A stretch of 64,000 bases of DNA. Source: Sphingobacterium spiritivorum ATCC 33861 (GTDB taxonomy: Bacteria; Bacteroidota; Bacteroidia; Sphingobacteriales; Sphingobacteriaceae). Shown one piece after another: positions 25,621-34,936 of the stretch. The position numbers and the translations under genes were made by a program. Position 1 is the stretch's first letter. Each line of letters begins with the position of its first letter. The notes under the pieces were generated by a model. That model searched no databases. It was not told the DNA's origin and saw only the letters and a list, made by a program, of their open reading frames with translations. The stretch lies in contig NZ_GL379773.1 in assembly GCF_000143765.1 (NCBI RefSeq), positions 313,426 through 377,425 on the forward strand. The letters are read 5' to 3'.

Positions 25621-26505
25621 TTATACTGTTGCAGCTGAAGTTGGAATCTGACGATCTACCTTCTTCACCAGTCCTTGCAACACATTGCCCGGACCTACTT
25701 CTACAAATGCTTCTGCTCCGTCACTAAGAATATGCTGTACTGTCTGAGTCCAGCGAACAGCTCCTGTCAATTGTGCAATAAGATTTTCTTTAATTACAGC
25801 AGGATCAGTCTGCGGTTTTGCATCTACATTCTGATAGATCGGACAAACAGGGCTTTTGATGTCTACCGCCTCGATAGCCGCCTGCAGCTCTACACGTGCA
25901 GGTTCCATCAAAGGAGAGTGGAACGCGCCACCAACGTTAAGTTTCAAAGCTCGTTTAGCACCAGCAGCCAACAACAACTCACAAGCTTTATCCACTCCTG
26001 CTACTGTACCCGAGATAACCACCTGTCCGGGACAGTTAAAATTCGCAGCGACAACCGTCTCCTCTACTTTAGCACATGTTTCTTCGACTATGGCATCTTC
26101 AAGACCCAAAATCGCAGCCATTGCTGAGGGCTCGATTTCAGTCGCCTTTTGCATAGCATTCGCACGTTTGGCTACCAATTGTAAACCGTCTTCAAAAGTA
26201 AGTGCTCCTGCAGCGACCAATGCTGAAAATTCACCTAATGAGTGTCCTGCAACCATATCCGGCTTGAAGTTTTCGCCCAAAGCTTTCGCAAGGATTACAG
26301 AATGCAGGAAAATAGCAGGTTGTGTTACTTTGGTTTGTTTCAACTCTTCATCCGTACCATTGAACATTATGTCGGTGATACGAAATCCTAAAATATCATT
26401 AGCCTGTTCGAACAGAGCCTTTGTTTCATCATTCAAATTATACAAATCCTGGCCCATTCCTACAAATTGAGCGCCCTGACCCGGAAACACGTAAGCTGTT
26501 TTCAT
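25621..26505 (-). CDS. fabD: Malonyl-CoA:ACP transacylase
   Basis: This 294-residue enzyme loads malonyl groups onto acyl carrier protein for fatty acid synthesis. It has GQGAQFVGMG at residues 9-18, the nucleophile motif GHSLGEF at 87-93 (Ser89), and the catalytic His in AFHSPLMEP near 193-201, followed by the conserved NVDAKPQ and VGPGNVLQGL. Length is normal. It stands alone between a terminator and a -7 element at 26530-26537, so it probably has its own transcript. Confidence 0.97.
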   Translation of the reverse strand: MKTAYVFPGQGAQFVGMGQDLYNLNDETKALFEQANDILGFRITDIMFNGTDEELKQTKVTQPAIFLHSVILAKALGENFKPDMVAGHSLGEFSALVAAGALTFEDGLQLVAKRANAMQKATEIEPSAMAAILGLEDAIVEETCAKVEETVVAANFNCPGQVVISGTVAGVDKACELLLAAGAKRALKLNVGGAFHSPLMEPARVELQAAIEAVDIKSPVCPIYQNVDAKPQTDPAVIKENLIAQLTGAVRWTQTVQHILSDGAEAFVEVGPGNVLQGLVKKVDRQIPTSAATV

Positions 26506-26529
26506 ATTTTATCTTGATTGTTAATGGAA

Positions 26530-26537
26530 CAAATATA
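26530..26537 (-). promoter_or_regulatory. Candidate -7 element of fabD
   Basis: CAAATATA on the plus strand is TATATTTG on the minus strand and would place the start of transcription about 20 nt before the fabD start codon. No clear -33 TTG is seen. Confidence 0.4.
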
Positions 26538-26548
26538 CTTAAATATCC

Positions 26549-27793
26549 CTAATCCTCTTCCGAAGGCACAAAACTTAGAGAGGTCATCTTATCCGTATCA
26601 AAGATATCTTCTAATATTTCTTTGGCAGCATCTGCAGACACCTCATCAATTTTTTGAAAGACTTCATCCAGCGTTATTACCCGATCATAGTCCATGATAT
26701 TTTTTGCCACAGCAATGATCATACTCATTCTGTTTTCCTCTGCCAGCGCAATCTGCCCCTTAAATTTATTCTTTGCTTTTTGAAGTTGTGCCGCTGTAAG
26801 ACCATGCGCTTTCAGTCTATTCAATTCTTTGAAAACAAGGGATACCGCCTTTTTTGCTTTCTCCTCATCGGTTCCCAGATAAATGGAAAAAATCCCTGTA
26901 TCCGAAAACATGGAATAATTTGATTCAATCGTATAAGCGATACCGTACTTTTCACGGATAGATAAGTTCAGAATAGAACTCATACCCAATCCTCCCAGCA
27001 TATTATTCAATAATAACAGACCGGTTTTTCGTTCATCCCGTATACCATAAGCCTGCGTACCCAGCATATAATGTACCTGATTTATGGGTTTCTCCACCCG
27101 AATATGTTGCGGAGCATGCACCGGAACAAGCGTTCTGTCTCTCTGAATAACAGCTGTCTCGATCTGCCCGAAAATACGATTGACCAGTTTTTCTATCTGC
27201 ATTTTTTTATAATCTCCGGTAATACCGATAACAATATCATTGGTATTATAATTCCCCTGCATAAAACGAAGTATATCGCTTTTTTGCAAGCCGATCAACT
27301 GATCTTCTATTCCCAGAATATTATGCCCTAAGCCGGAATCTGCGAATAAAATATCTTCAAAATCATCAATAATAGCATCTTCAGGGCTGTCCAGATAGGA
27401 TGCCATTTCATCTACAATGACGCTTTTTTCCTTTTCCATCTCAATATCAGGAAAAGTGGAGTGAAATATAATATCTTCAAACAGGTCCAGTGCCCGGTCC
27501 AGATACGGATTCAAGACAGAAGCGTGAATACAGGTATACTCTTTCGTAGTATAGGCATTCAAATCTCCTCCTACCGTCTCCAACCGGTTTAAGATCTGAT
27601 TTGTATTTCTTCGTTCCGTTTGTTTAAATAGCAGATGCTCTATAAAGTGTGCTACGCCAAATTTTCCGTTTTCTTCATCACGGGAACCGGCATTGATAAG
27701 AAGACAGGTATGTGTGATCGGAGTTTGCTGGGGATATAAAACTATCCTAATGCCATTCGATAATCGAATAATCTCATATTCCATTGTAGTCAT
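26549..27793 (-). CDS. M16-family zinc metallopeptidase
   Basis: This 414-residue peptidase has the inverted zinc motif HFIEH at residues 49-53 and a downstream Glu ligand in the EKSVIVDEM region near 122-130. The family's two-domain layout (active half 1-210, structural half 210-414) is visible. Members such as pitrilysin and processing peptidases degrade short peptides. No signal peptide is present, so a cytoplasmic location is likely. It lies upstream of fabD and has its own -7 candidate at 27857-27864. Confidence 0.95.
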   Translation of the reverse strand: MTTMEYEIIRLSNGIRIVLYPQQTPITHTCLLINAGSRDEENGKFGVAHFIEHLLFKQTERRNTNQILNRLETVGGDLNAYTTKEYTCIHASVLNPYLDRALDLFEDIIFHSTFPDIEMEKEKSVIVDEMASYLDSPEDAIIDDFEDILFADSGLGHNILGIEDQLIGLQKSDILRFMQGNYNTNDIVIGITGDYKKMQIEKLVNRIFGQIETAVIQRDRTLVPVHAPQHIRVEKPINQVHYMLGTQAYGIRDERKTGLLLLNNMLGGLGMSSILNLSIREKYGIAYTIESNYSMFSDTGIFSIYLGTDEEKAKKAVSLVFKELNRLKAHGLTAAQLQKAKNKFKGQIALAEENRMSMIIAVAKNIMDYDRVITLDEVFQKIDEVSADAAKEILEDIFDTDKMTSLSFVPSEED

Positions 27794-27856
27794 CTAAAAA
27801 TATTATGGGTGTTCAATATACTTCGTATTCCAATACCTACGATGTATAGGATTGTG

Positions 27857-27864
27857 CAAAACTA
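27857..27864 (-). promoter_or_regulatory. Candidate -7 element of the M16 peptidase gene
   Basis: CAAAACTA on the plus strand is TAGTTTTG on the minus strand, a full TAnnTTTG match about 65 nt before the start codon. No -33 match at the usual spacing. Confidence 0.35.
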
Positions 27865-27880
27865 CATAATTATAAAACAA

Positions 27881-27914
27881 AAACGGCTGCAGTCTTACAG
27901 AACTACAACCGTTT
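27881..27914 (-). terminator. Terminator of the beta-barrel receptor operon
   Basis: On the minus strand AAACGG plus a seven-base inner arm pairs with its partner through to CCGTTT, using two G-U pairs, around an 8-nt loop. A U-rich run follows. It lies 21 nt past the stop of the gene at 27936. With the G-U pairs the stem is 13 bp in minus-strand RNA but imperfect in plus-strand RNA, so it acts on the minus strand. Confidence 0.72.
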
Positions 27915-27935
27915 GTCGATTTCAAAGGTATAAAA

Positions 27936-30731
27936 TTACATTCTGGGTGGACGTCCTCCTCCTGGAAATCTATTATCTTCCTGCGGACCTACACCTCCTG
28001 CAAACTTGGAGAACTTGTAAGTAAACATCAGCATGAAGTAACGGCCGAGTCTGTTGGTCCGGCTGTCAGAGATCTGAATATCTGAAAATGTTCTTGAAAT
28101 ATTCGTCTGCTCATTCAGCAGGTCAAATGCCTGTAAACGGAGCGTACCTCTGTTTTGCTTCATAAATTTTTTCTCCACATATGTGTTTATAACAAACGGG
28201 TTTTCGTTATACGCATTACCCTGATAGAATGTCTTGGACAGATCTGCGCCAAAAATAACCGATGGTGAAATATTAACAGATCCGATCAAAGTCGGTGCAT
28301 AAGACTGCATCACGACTGTTGTATTATTAAGGGTATTGTTGGTATGATTCCACGAGTATCTGAAACCCGGATTTATCTCCAGATTTTCGGAAGGGTTATA
28401 TCTGAACATCACCCCTTGGTTTAAGGCCCAGTTTTTAGCAAGATTCAGCTTTCCGTCCGTATATGACGGATTATTATTATAGGTCAGACCTCCCATAAAG
28501 TTTATACTATAAGTCTTACTCTTGAATGACCGTCCGTAATGATAGAAACCATTCAGACTAAATGCTCCGTCCTCATTCAGGTAATTAACTTCCTGTATTA
28601 TACCCAATCCCGGATCAGTTCTTCTGAAATTATTGGACACAATTTTATCCTGCGTCAATGTTCCGTTCAGCATCACAAAGAATGTTTTTCCTTTTTGAAA
28701 ATCGGAGGAATTAAACCGGAATCTCAGATTATGCCGAAATTCAGCTGCCAGATCCGGATTACCCGTAACCACGTTTGTCGGATTAGAGTTATCTGTGAAT
28801 GGCTGTATCTGTGTGATAGATGGCTCATTGGAATTTCCGGAATAGTTGATCTGCAAATTCTTCTGACGATTGAATTTGTACTCGAATCTGGCAATCGGGA
28901 TAAAATTAAACCCATTGCGGTGAATATTGATTTTATTCCCGTCCACTATCGCATCTCCATCTAATATGGAAGGCTGTACCGAAGCCCCGATAGCATATTT
29001 GATTTTATCATTATTGTAGCTGTAGTTGGCTCCTACACGATGTGTACTAAAGGAATAATCATACATACGCTCAAAATTAAAGTCATCGTCATCCAGAACT
29101 GATCCGTCAAGGTTATATGCTTTCTGATTGCGGTTATTGTCATAGGTATTGACATTATAATCATACGAGACTTCCAATTTGCCAAACTGGCTCAACGGTT
29201 CTATATAGGATACACTTGCACCTCCGTTCCAGCTTTTATTGTCAAGCTCAGCCAGCGTTCTTCTGTAAATACTATCCATGGTAATGGTGCTGTTGTTGGG
29301 ATCGCCGACTAAGGTCTCAATAATACGGTCCTGATCTTGTTTGGTTCCCGAAGAATTGATGTTCATATTGAAAAAAATATTTCTACCCTTATCATTCAGA
29401 CGTCTGTTATACAAAGCACTGATGCCCACATTCGGACTCCTTGAAGAACTGTACGAGTTGTTGGATTCAGTATTATACAGCACTCCGTTTAAGAGATTTT
29501 CATTGTGACTGTATGTGTCAGTCGTTGTTTTTCCATAGCCTAGCTGAGGTGAAATTTTAATAAAATCCTTTGCTGAAGGTTTCCACTCCAGATTTGCTTC
29601 AAATCTGTGGGTATTCCCGATTGTATTTGTGGTAGACTCGGTATTCTTGTCTAATGTAGAATCGGGATATAAAAATTTGTTGAGACTGGAGGAAATGACA
29701 TCATTGTCATCGTGACCATAGCTATAGCTACCATATACAGTCACCTTATCATTATAATCCTGCCTGTAGTTTAATCCGAATGATCCTGTATTAGTAATTC
29801 CGTTAGCACCGCCGAACATACCGCCGCCACCTCTGGCACCACCGCCACCCTGGCGTCTTCTGGCTCCGCCACCTTGTGTATTAAAGTCAAATAGCGGGGC
29901 ATTGATATTGTTCAGGTTTCCTAACGCGGAAATTTGCATACCTTCTTTCATCGCCAGGATCATCCCTGTAGCCTGATAACGGTCTTCAGTTCCGTAACCA
30001 AGTCGTAATGTAGTCGTATATCCTTTATTTTTTGCCGGGTCGATCTGTATATTCAGGATTTTTTCGGCATCCCCAGTTTTATTACCTGTCAGATTAGCCA
30101 CATCTCCATAATCATCAATAATCTGAATCTTCTCAATAATATCTGCAGGCAGATTTTGTGTTGCAGTCTTCACATCTCCTCCAAAAAAGTCTTTGCCATT
30201 GATACGGATACGCTTTATCTGCTCTCCCTGTGCTGTCACTGTTCCATTTTTATCTACTTCTACACCTTCCAGTTTTTTTAAGGCATCTTCTACCAGTGCT
30301 CCGTCCCGTAATTTCAGATCGCGTGTAGTATATTCCAGTGTATCACTTTTCACCACCACCGTCGGAACACCGTCGACTACGACTTCCTCCAGCATGGTAC
30401 TGGTAGGCATCAGCTCAAAACTCGGAATGGACAGACTGTTCTGTCCCGCCTGGAAGGCAAATTCTTTCTCAAAAGTTTCATAACCTATACTGCTTACCTT
30501 GATTTTAAACTTTTCTCCCTTTACATTGCTGAAAGAATACATACCACTCATTGACGAGCTGGTACCCACCGAATCTTTATCTGAAATCAGTGTGACTGAT
30601 GCTCCTGCCACCACACGGGATTTGCTGTCCCTTAGAAAACCCTGTACGCTTTTACCTGTTTGCGCTAATGCACTGGTAGCCGCTATACAGAAGACGATAA
30701 AAAAAGCAGCATACTTTTGAAGTATTTTCAT
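27936..30731 (-). CDS. TonB-dependent receptor-like outer membrane beta-barrel protein
   Basis: This 931-residue protein has a signal peptide (residues 1-23, ending ALAQ), a carboxypeptidase-like regulatory domain (about 25-110, VQGFLRDSKSRVVAGASVTL), a plug-like domain (about 115-235, with KLEGVEVDKNGTV and IRINGKDFFGGD) and a C-terminal barrel (about 250-905). A glycine/arginine-rich insert lies at residues 283-306. The tail is RFPGGGRPPRM. The likely substrate is unknown; TonB from 11741-12619 could energise it. It starts 13 nt after a secreted protein gene and ends before a terminator. Confidence 0.9.
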   Translation of the reverse strand: MKILQKYAAFFIVFCIAATSALAQTGKSVQGFLRDSKSRVVAGASVTLISDKDSVGTSSSMSGMYSFSNVKGEKFKIKVSSIGYETFEKEFAFQAGQNSLSIPSFELMPTSTMLEEVVVDGVPTVVVKSDTLEYTTRDLKLRDGALVEDALKKLEGVEVDKNGTVTAQGEQIKRIRINGKDFFGGDVKTATQNLPADIIEKIQIIDDYGDVANLTGNKTGDAEKILNIQIDPAKNKGYTTTLRLGYGTEDRYQATGMILAMKEGMQISALGNLNNINAPLFDFNTQGGGARRRQGGGGARGGGGMFGGANGITNTGSFGLNYRQDYNDKVTVYGSYSYGHDDNDVISSSLNKFLYPDSTLDKNTESTTNTIGNTHRFEANLEWKPSAKDFIKISPQLGYGKTTTDTYSHNENLLNGVLYNTESNNSYSSSRSPNVGISALYNRRLNDKGRNIFFNMNINSSGTKQDQDRIIETLVGDPNNSTITMDSIYRRTLAELDNKSWNGGASVSYIEPLSQFGKLEVSYDYNVNTYDNNRNQKAYNLDGSVLDDDDFNFERMYDYSFSTHRVGANYSYNNDKIKYAIGASVQPSILDGDAIVDGNKINIHRNGFNFIPIARFEYKFNRQKNLQINYSGNSNEPSITQIQPFTDNSNPTNVVTGNPDLAAEFRHNLRFRFNSSDFQKGKTFFVMLNGTLTQDKIVSNNFRRTDPGLGIIQEVNYLNEDGAFSLNGFYHYGRSFKSKTYSINFMGGLTYNNNPSYTDGKLNLAKNWALNQGVMFRYNPSENLEINPGFRYSWNHTNNTLNNTTVVMQSYAPTLIGSVNISPSVIFGADLSKTFYQGNAYNENPFVINTYVEKKFMKQNRGTLRLQAFDLLNEQTNISRTFSDIQISDSRTNRLGRYFMLMFTYKFSKFAGGVGPQEDNRFPGGGRPPRM

Positions 30732-30744
30732 ATGTATATAATTA

Positions 30745-31494
30745 TTAATTCTGTTCCAGTATGGTCAATATCCACACCTCTGTTTGTACTTTACTTTGAT
30801 TTTTAGGCATTTGTGGTGTAGCGTATGATCTTCCGCCGGCAACGGCCCTTCCCTTGTTAGCCCTGGCCGATCTGGCCATAACTGACCACATTGTATTTAA
30901 CTGTAACTGAATTCCGACAGGACCTTTATCCTTATCTATGGCTAGTCTTGAAACCGGCAATACAGCCTCATAGCACAGATTATCGTGTTCGTCGATCCGT
31001 ATTTGCGCCTGAATTCCATAATTATTTGAGAAAGAAAGATTTCCATTTACTAATGACTGAAACCCTGAAATCTGATATCCTCTTGCTGTGTTAAGCAACA
31101 CTTGTCTGATATCCTGGCCTTTATATTCATCAGATTGTGCCAGTTCCCGTATATCTTCGCGGTCAGCAACAGGATATATCAACTCGGCTCCATCCTTTTT
31201 CTTTACATTACCATGTACTCCCAACGTTATACCCCAGCGCACGACATCTCTCTGTAGTTCTTTATCTTTGATTTTGACCGCTGCATACAAGTATTCTCCG
31301 TTTCGGGCAACAGAATAGCTCCAGGAAGAATCCTGATTAACAGCAGTAAGTTTCCCTGACCATTCCTTCAGCTGTCCGTCTATCACTACATTATCAATTG
31401 CAGGAAGACTTACAACAGGTTGTTTTGATTTCTTCTGCCCATAGCCGGACGTTGAAATCAGGAAACATATACATATGATGAGAATTTTCTTCAT
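30745..31494 (-). CDS. Secreted protein with a CBM9/DOMON-like sugar-binding fold
   Basis: Starting at MKKILIICICFLIS (31494) gives 249 residues with a clean signal peptide ending SGYGQ; an upstream ATG at 31554 would add 20 residues before the signal and is less likely. The region near residues 30-150 has IDNVVIDGQLKEWSGKL and LYAAVKIKDKELQ, as in carbohydrate-binding family 9-like domains that often fuse to outer membrane proteins. The C-terminal part contains a Gly/Ala/Arg-rich stretch (SARANKGRAVAGGRSYATP). It is the first gene of a two-gene operon with the large receptor and may present a ligand to it. Confidence 0.8.
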   Translation of the reverse strand: MKKILIICICFLISTSGYGQKKSKQPVVSLPAIDNVVIDGQLKEWSGKLTAVNQDSSWSYSVARNGEYLYAAVKIKDKELQRDVVRWGITLGVHGNVKKKDGAELIYPVADREDIRELAQSDEYKGQDIRQVLLNTARGYQISGFQSLVNGNLSFSNNYGIQAQIRIDEHDNLCYEAVLPVSRLAIDKDKGPVGIQLQLNTMWSVMARSARANKGRAVAGGRSYATPQMPKNQSKVQTEVWILTILEQN

Positions 31495-31654
31495 AAACCG
31501 GTAATCGTGATGAACAAGGGATTGGACGTAAAGAATTGCCAAAGGTTTGTTCACTATTCGTTTTCGTTACAAAAGAACTGATAAGAAGTGTTAATTACTG
31601 TAAAAGCGGGTTAATCACAGAGAAGTTACATTTTCATCCCGGCTTAAGAAATAT

Positions 31655-31662
31655 TACTTTTG
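31655..31662 (+). promoter_or_regulatory. Candidate -7 element of rnhB
   Basis: TACTTTTG matches TAnnTTTG and lies 18 nt before the chosen ATG. No TTG at the -33 position is seen. Confidence 0.4.
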
Positions 31663-31679
31663 AAGTTTAATTGAATACC

Positions 31680-32276
31680 ATGCTATTATCCACATTTCAG
31701 ATAGAACGTATAGAAGCCGGTTGTGATGAAGCAGGAAGAGGCTGTCTTGCGGGACCCGTCTTTGCCGCTGCAGTTATTTTTCCAAAAGACTATCATCATG
31801 ATCTTCTTAATGATTCCAAAAAATTAAGTGAGAAGAAACGAATGGCTTTACGTCCCATTATTGAGCAGGAAGCTCTTGCTTTTGCAGTAGCCAGTGTTTC
31901 TGCTGAAGAAATTGACAAAATCAATATACACAATGCATCCTATCTGGCCATGCATCGTGCATTGGATCAGCTACAAGTAAAGGCTGAATACATTATTGTA
32001 GACGGAAACCGCTTTATTCCTTATCCGGAAGTTTCACATACCTGTATTATCAAAGGGGACGGGAAATATCTTTCCATTGCAGCTGCGTCTATATTGGCGA
32101 AGACCTACCGGGACGAGTATATGGAAAGTATAGCCTGCGATTTTCCTGCCTATGACTGGTTGCAGAATAAGGGCTACCCTACTGTCAAACACAGAAATGC
32201 GGTACTTGCATACGGACTAACGCCACATCACAGAAAAACCTTCAGAATAACCGATCCGCAGCTCAAATTATTCTAA
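31680..32276 (+). CDS. rnhB: Ribonuclease HII
   Basis: This 198-residue enzyme removes ribonucleotides and RNA from RNA-DNA hybrids. The active-site DEAGRG motif (Asp16, Glu17) sits near the N-terminus, with the later acidic residues in the IIVDGNR segment and AKTYRDEYM. The ATG at 31680 is preferred to the in-frame TTG at 31671, three codons upstream, because ATG is the normal start and the family begins close to it. The gene is monocistronic and converges on the YfhO-like gene with 28 nt between stops. Confidence 0.96.
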   Translation: MLLSTFQIERIEAGCDEAGRGCLAGPVFAAAVIFPKDYHHDLLNDSKKLSEKKRMALRPIIEQEALAFAVASVSAEEIDKINIHNASYLAMHRALDQLQVKAEYIIVDGNRFIPYPEVSHTCIIKGDGKYLSIAAASILAKTYRDEYMESIACDFPAYDWLQNKGYPTVKHRNAVLAYGLTPHHRKTFRITDPQLKLF

Positions 32277-32304
32277 AGGTTTTTAAATCTTATTTAATAA
32301 ATAT

Positions 32305-34794
32305 TTAGTTGGTCCGTTTCGGTTTTTCCGGTTCCGGACCTTTTTTCTTATCTTGACGTACGCCATACCAGACCGCACCTGCTAACCCAAGCACCAGAAT
32401 AACTGACGCTATTCCAGAAAGAAGATTCGTAGTTTTGACCGATTCCGGAGCAAAGATAAATTCAATCTTGTGGTTTCCTCCAGGTACCTGCAATGCTCTC
32501 AAAATATAGTCTGCACGGATAATCGGTGTCTCTTTACCATCGATATAGGCTTTCCATCCCTTATCATAGAATACTTCAGAAAATACAGCGAATGCATCAT
32601 TTGGTGCTGTATATTCATATTTCAAGGTATCCGGATGATACGAAGTCAGTGTAATAGAGGAATTGACTGGCAAACCTAAGCGACCCGCATCAATCTTATC
32701 CTTGAATTCCTGATTGACAAAAGCCTCTTTCTTGGGATCAAAACTACCTATAGCCTGCATCTCTTGTGCATTGTCTTTCACAAATGTCACTTTATCAACA
32801 AACCAGGCATTGCCCGGAGCAGAACTTCTTCGAACTACTTTCTGAGCTCCGTTTGAAGGATCTGCTGTAATCAGGTAGCGAACATTGAACATATCCAGTA
32901 CGTCTTCATTTAAAGCCCCGTTAAACTGATGTTCCAGAATCTCCTGAAAGCGCATCATTTTGGCCGCATGGTAGCCTCCTAGATTTTTATGGAAGTAAGA
33001 TGCTGTAGCATCTGAGAACGCATTTGTTGTAAGATCCAGCACACGATAACTTGGATCCTGATCCAGACGAATCAGCTGATCAACCTCACGCTCTGGAATC
33101 CGGGTGGAAGAAGGGTTTGCAAAAGAATCATCATTCAGGTAGCGTTTATCCACAGACCACAGATCTGCAAGGAAGATCACTCCCAAAGCAACAACTAATA
33201 CAGTATAATTTAATTTCTTTTTCAGGTAAAACCAGATCAGACCAAATGTCAATGCAACAATGAAGAATGAACGCCAGGCATCTTTACTTGCAAGCGAAGC
33301 ACGATCCTTCACCAATGCTGTCACGGTTTCATTTGCAACAGTACGATCTCCGATCTGCTGCGTGAATACTTCCACAAGATCCTGATGCTTAGAGTTACGA
33401 AGGCTCAGGAACATATCCGGAACTAACGCAATCAAAAGACACAAACCTCCTACACCTATGAAAGTGTAAAGTACTTTCTTATCCAGATTTTTGATTTCAG
33501 AAGAACGGTTAATCAACTCATTGATACATAATATCGCCAATATAGGGATCAGCAATGCCGCAATGACCAATATGGATTCTACAGCTCTGAACTTATTATA
33601 CATCGGGAAGTAGTCAAAAAACAAATCCGAAATAAAAGGGAGATGACGGCCAAATGAAAGGAAGATGATAAGTGCTGTAGCTCCCAGAATCCACCACTTA
33701 ATGCGCCCTCTAACTATGAATAGTCCCAGGACAAACAGAAATAATATACTTGCGCCAAAATACCAGGGACCTGCAGTGAATTGTTTTTCTCCCCAGTAGG
33801 ATGGCATTTGTTTTGCGATTTGTGCGGCCTGCATTGCAGAAGCACCTTTCGATTCATAAAGTTTGGCAACATGTGAATTTTCATCCAGAACTCCTTGTGA
33901 ACGACCTCCGTAAGCATTAGGGATCAAAAATGTAATGGTCTCCCCCACACCCTGACTCCAGTCGTATGCATACTGTTTATCCAGCCCTTTTTGTTCATTT
34001 GCCTCATCGACTTTGATGATATTGGCCTTACCACGGGTAGAATATTTACTGTATTCGTAAGTAGGATACAATACAGATGCGTTGACCAGTACAGCAAGAA
34101 TAACCGCTGTTAACTGAACGCCCGTCGCCTGTACGAACCCCTTTATTCTCTTTTCTTTGATCGCATGGTACAGTTCGATACCGACCAGTACCAACAAAGC
34201 GATAAACAGGTAATAGGTAACCTGAATATGATTGACACGAATTTCTAAAGCCATTGACAAGGCCAGAATAGCTCCGCCTAAGAGAAATTTGCCCCGATAG
34301 CACAGAATAACTGACCCGATAATCGGTGCCATATAGGCAATAGCATAAGCCTTATTCACGTGTCCGGCTTCTATATAAATAAAATTATAGGATGTAAATG
34401 CGACAGCTATCGCTCCTACAGCAGCGAGCCAGGGTCTTACCTTGAGGACGCAGAACAAAAAATATGCTCCTATAAGATACAGCAATACAACATCTATTGG
34501 TGTTGGAAAAACTGTTTTTAAACCTCTGGATATATATGTGCCGACATTGCTGCTATGCTCCGCCCAGATCTGATAGGTGGGCATACCTCCAAACATAGAA
34601 TTTGTCCAGTTTGGCGCATGTCCGTCCTTGGCTTTATAATCAAATAATTCTTTCTGACTTGCCTCTGCCTGCAGCACATCATGTTGTGCCAAAGTCTTAC
34701 CCTGCCATATAGGTGTAAAATAAAAAAACACCATAACGATGAAGATTCCGACAATCGTAAAGTGTACTGCATTTTCCTTAAACCAATTTTTCAT
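32305..34794 (-). CDS. YfhO-family polytopic membrane protein
   Basis: This 829-residue protein has about twelve membrane helices, mainly at residues 10-30, 90-260 and 350-560, plus one near the C-terminus (798-820), and a large extracytoplasmic domain near 570-790. YWGEKQFTAGPWYFGA and YHPDTLKYEYTAPNDAFAVFSEVFY match the YfhO family, whose members are thought to take part in glycosylation of lipids or polymers in Gram-positive bacteria. Its role in Bacteroidota is unproven. The C-terminal tail is short and basic (KKGPEPEKPKRTN). Confidence 0.87.
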   Translation of the reverse strand: MKNWFKENAVHFTIVGIFIVMVFFYFTPIWQGKTLAQHDVLQAEASQKELFDYKAKDGHAPNWTNSMFGGMPTYQIWAEHSSNVGTYISRGLKTVFPTPIDVVLLYLIGAYFLFCVLKVRPWLAAVGAIAVAFTSYNFIYIEAGHVNKAYAIAYMAPIIGSVILCYRGKFLLGGAILALSMALEIRVNHIQVTYYLFIALLVLVGIELYHAIKEKRIKGFVQATGVQLTAVILAVLVNASVLYPTYEYSKYSTRGKANIIKVDEANEQKGLDKQYAYDWSQGVGETITFLIPNAYGGRSQGVLDENSHVAKLYESKGASAMQAAQIAKQMPSYWGEKQFTAGPWYFGASILFLFVLGLFIVRGRIKWWILGATALIIFLSFGRHLPFISDLFFDYFPMYNKFRAVESILVIAALLIPILAILCINELINRSSEIKNLDKKVLYTFIGVGGLCLLIALVPDMFLSLRNSKHQDLVEVFTQQIGDRTVANETVTALVKDRASLASKDAWRSFFIVALTFGLIWFYLKKKLNYTVLVVALGVIFLADLWSVDKRYLNDDSFANPSSTRIPEREVDQLIRLDQDPSYRVLDLTTNAFSDATASYFHKNLGGYHAAKMMRFQEILEHQFNGALNEDVLDMFNVRYLITADPSNGAQKVVRRSSAPGNAWFVDKVTFVKDNAQEMQAIGSFDPKKEAFVNQEFKDKIDAGRLGLPVNSSITLTSYHPDTLKYEYTAPNDAFAVFSEVFYDKGWKAYIDGKETPIIRADYILRALQVPGGNHKIEFIFAPESVKTTNLLSGIASVILVLGLAGAVWYGVRQDKKKGPEPEKPKRTN

Positions 34795-34829
34795 TTACTC
34801 TAAATAGGTTGTATGTAATGATTAAGCTC

Positions 34830-34837
34830 CAAAAATA
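34830..34837 (-). promoter_or_regulatory. Candidate -7 element of the YfhO-like gene
   Basis: CAAAAATA on the plus strand is TATTTTTG on the minus strand, 36 nt before the start codon. No clear -33 element. Confidence 0.33.
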
Positions 34838-34870
34838 TACAAATCATTTTAAAATTCGTCAGAATAACAA

Positions 34871-34907
34871 AAAAGGATTTCAGTGTTGTATGACATGAAA
34901 TCCTTTT
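34871..34907 (-). terminator. Terminator of the TrkH/TrkA operon
   Basis: AAAAGGATTTCA (34871-34882) pairs with TGAAATCCTTTT (34896-34907) around a 13-nt loop, followed on the minus strand by a T-rich run. It lies 30 nt past the stop of the TrkA-like gene. Confidence 0.85.
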
Positions 34908-34936
34908 CTCGGCACTACATGCTCAGAAGTTGTAAG

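Noticed and set aside
25856..26470. A 204-codon open frame on the plus strand opposite fabD
   Set aside because: It is antisense to a well-supported gene, low in complexity and Ala/Ser-rich with no domain; the same holds for the frame opposite exbB at 14082-14642.
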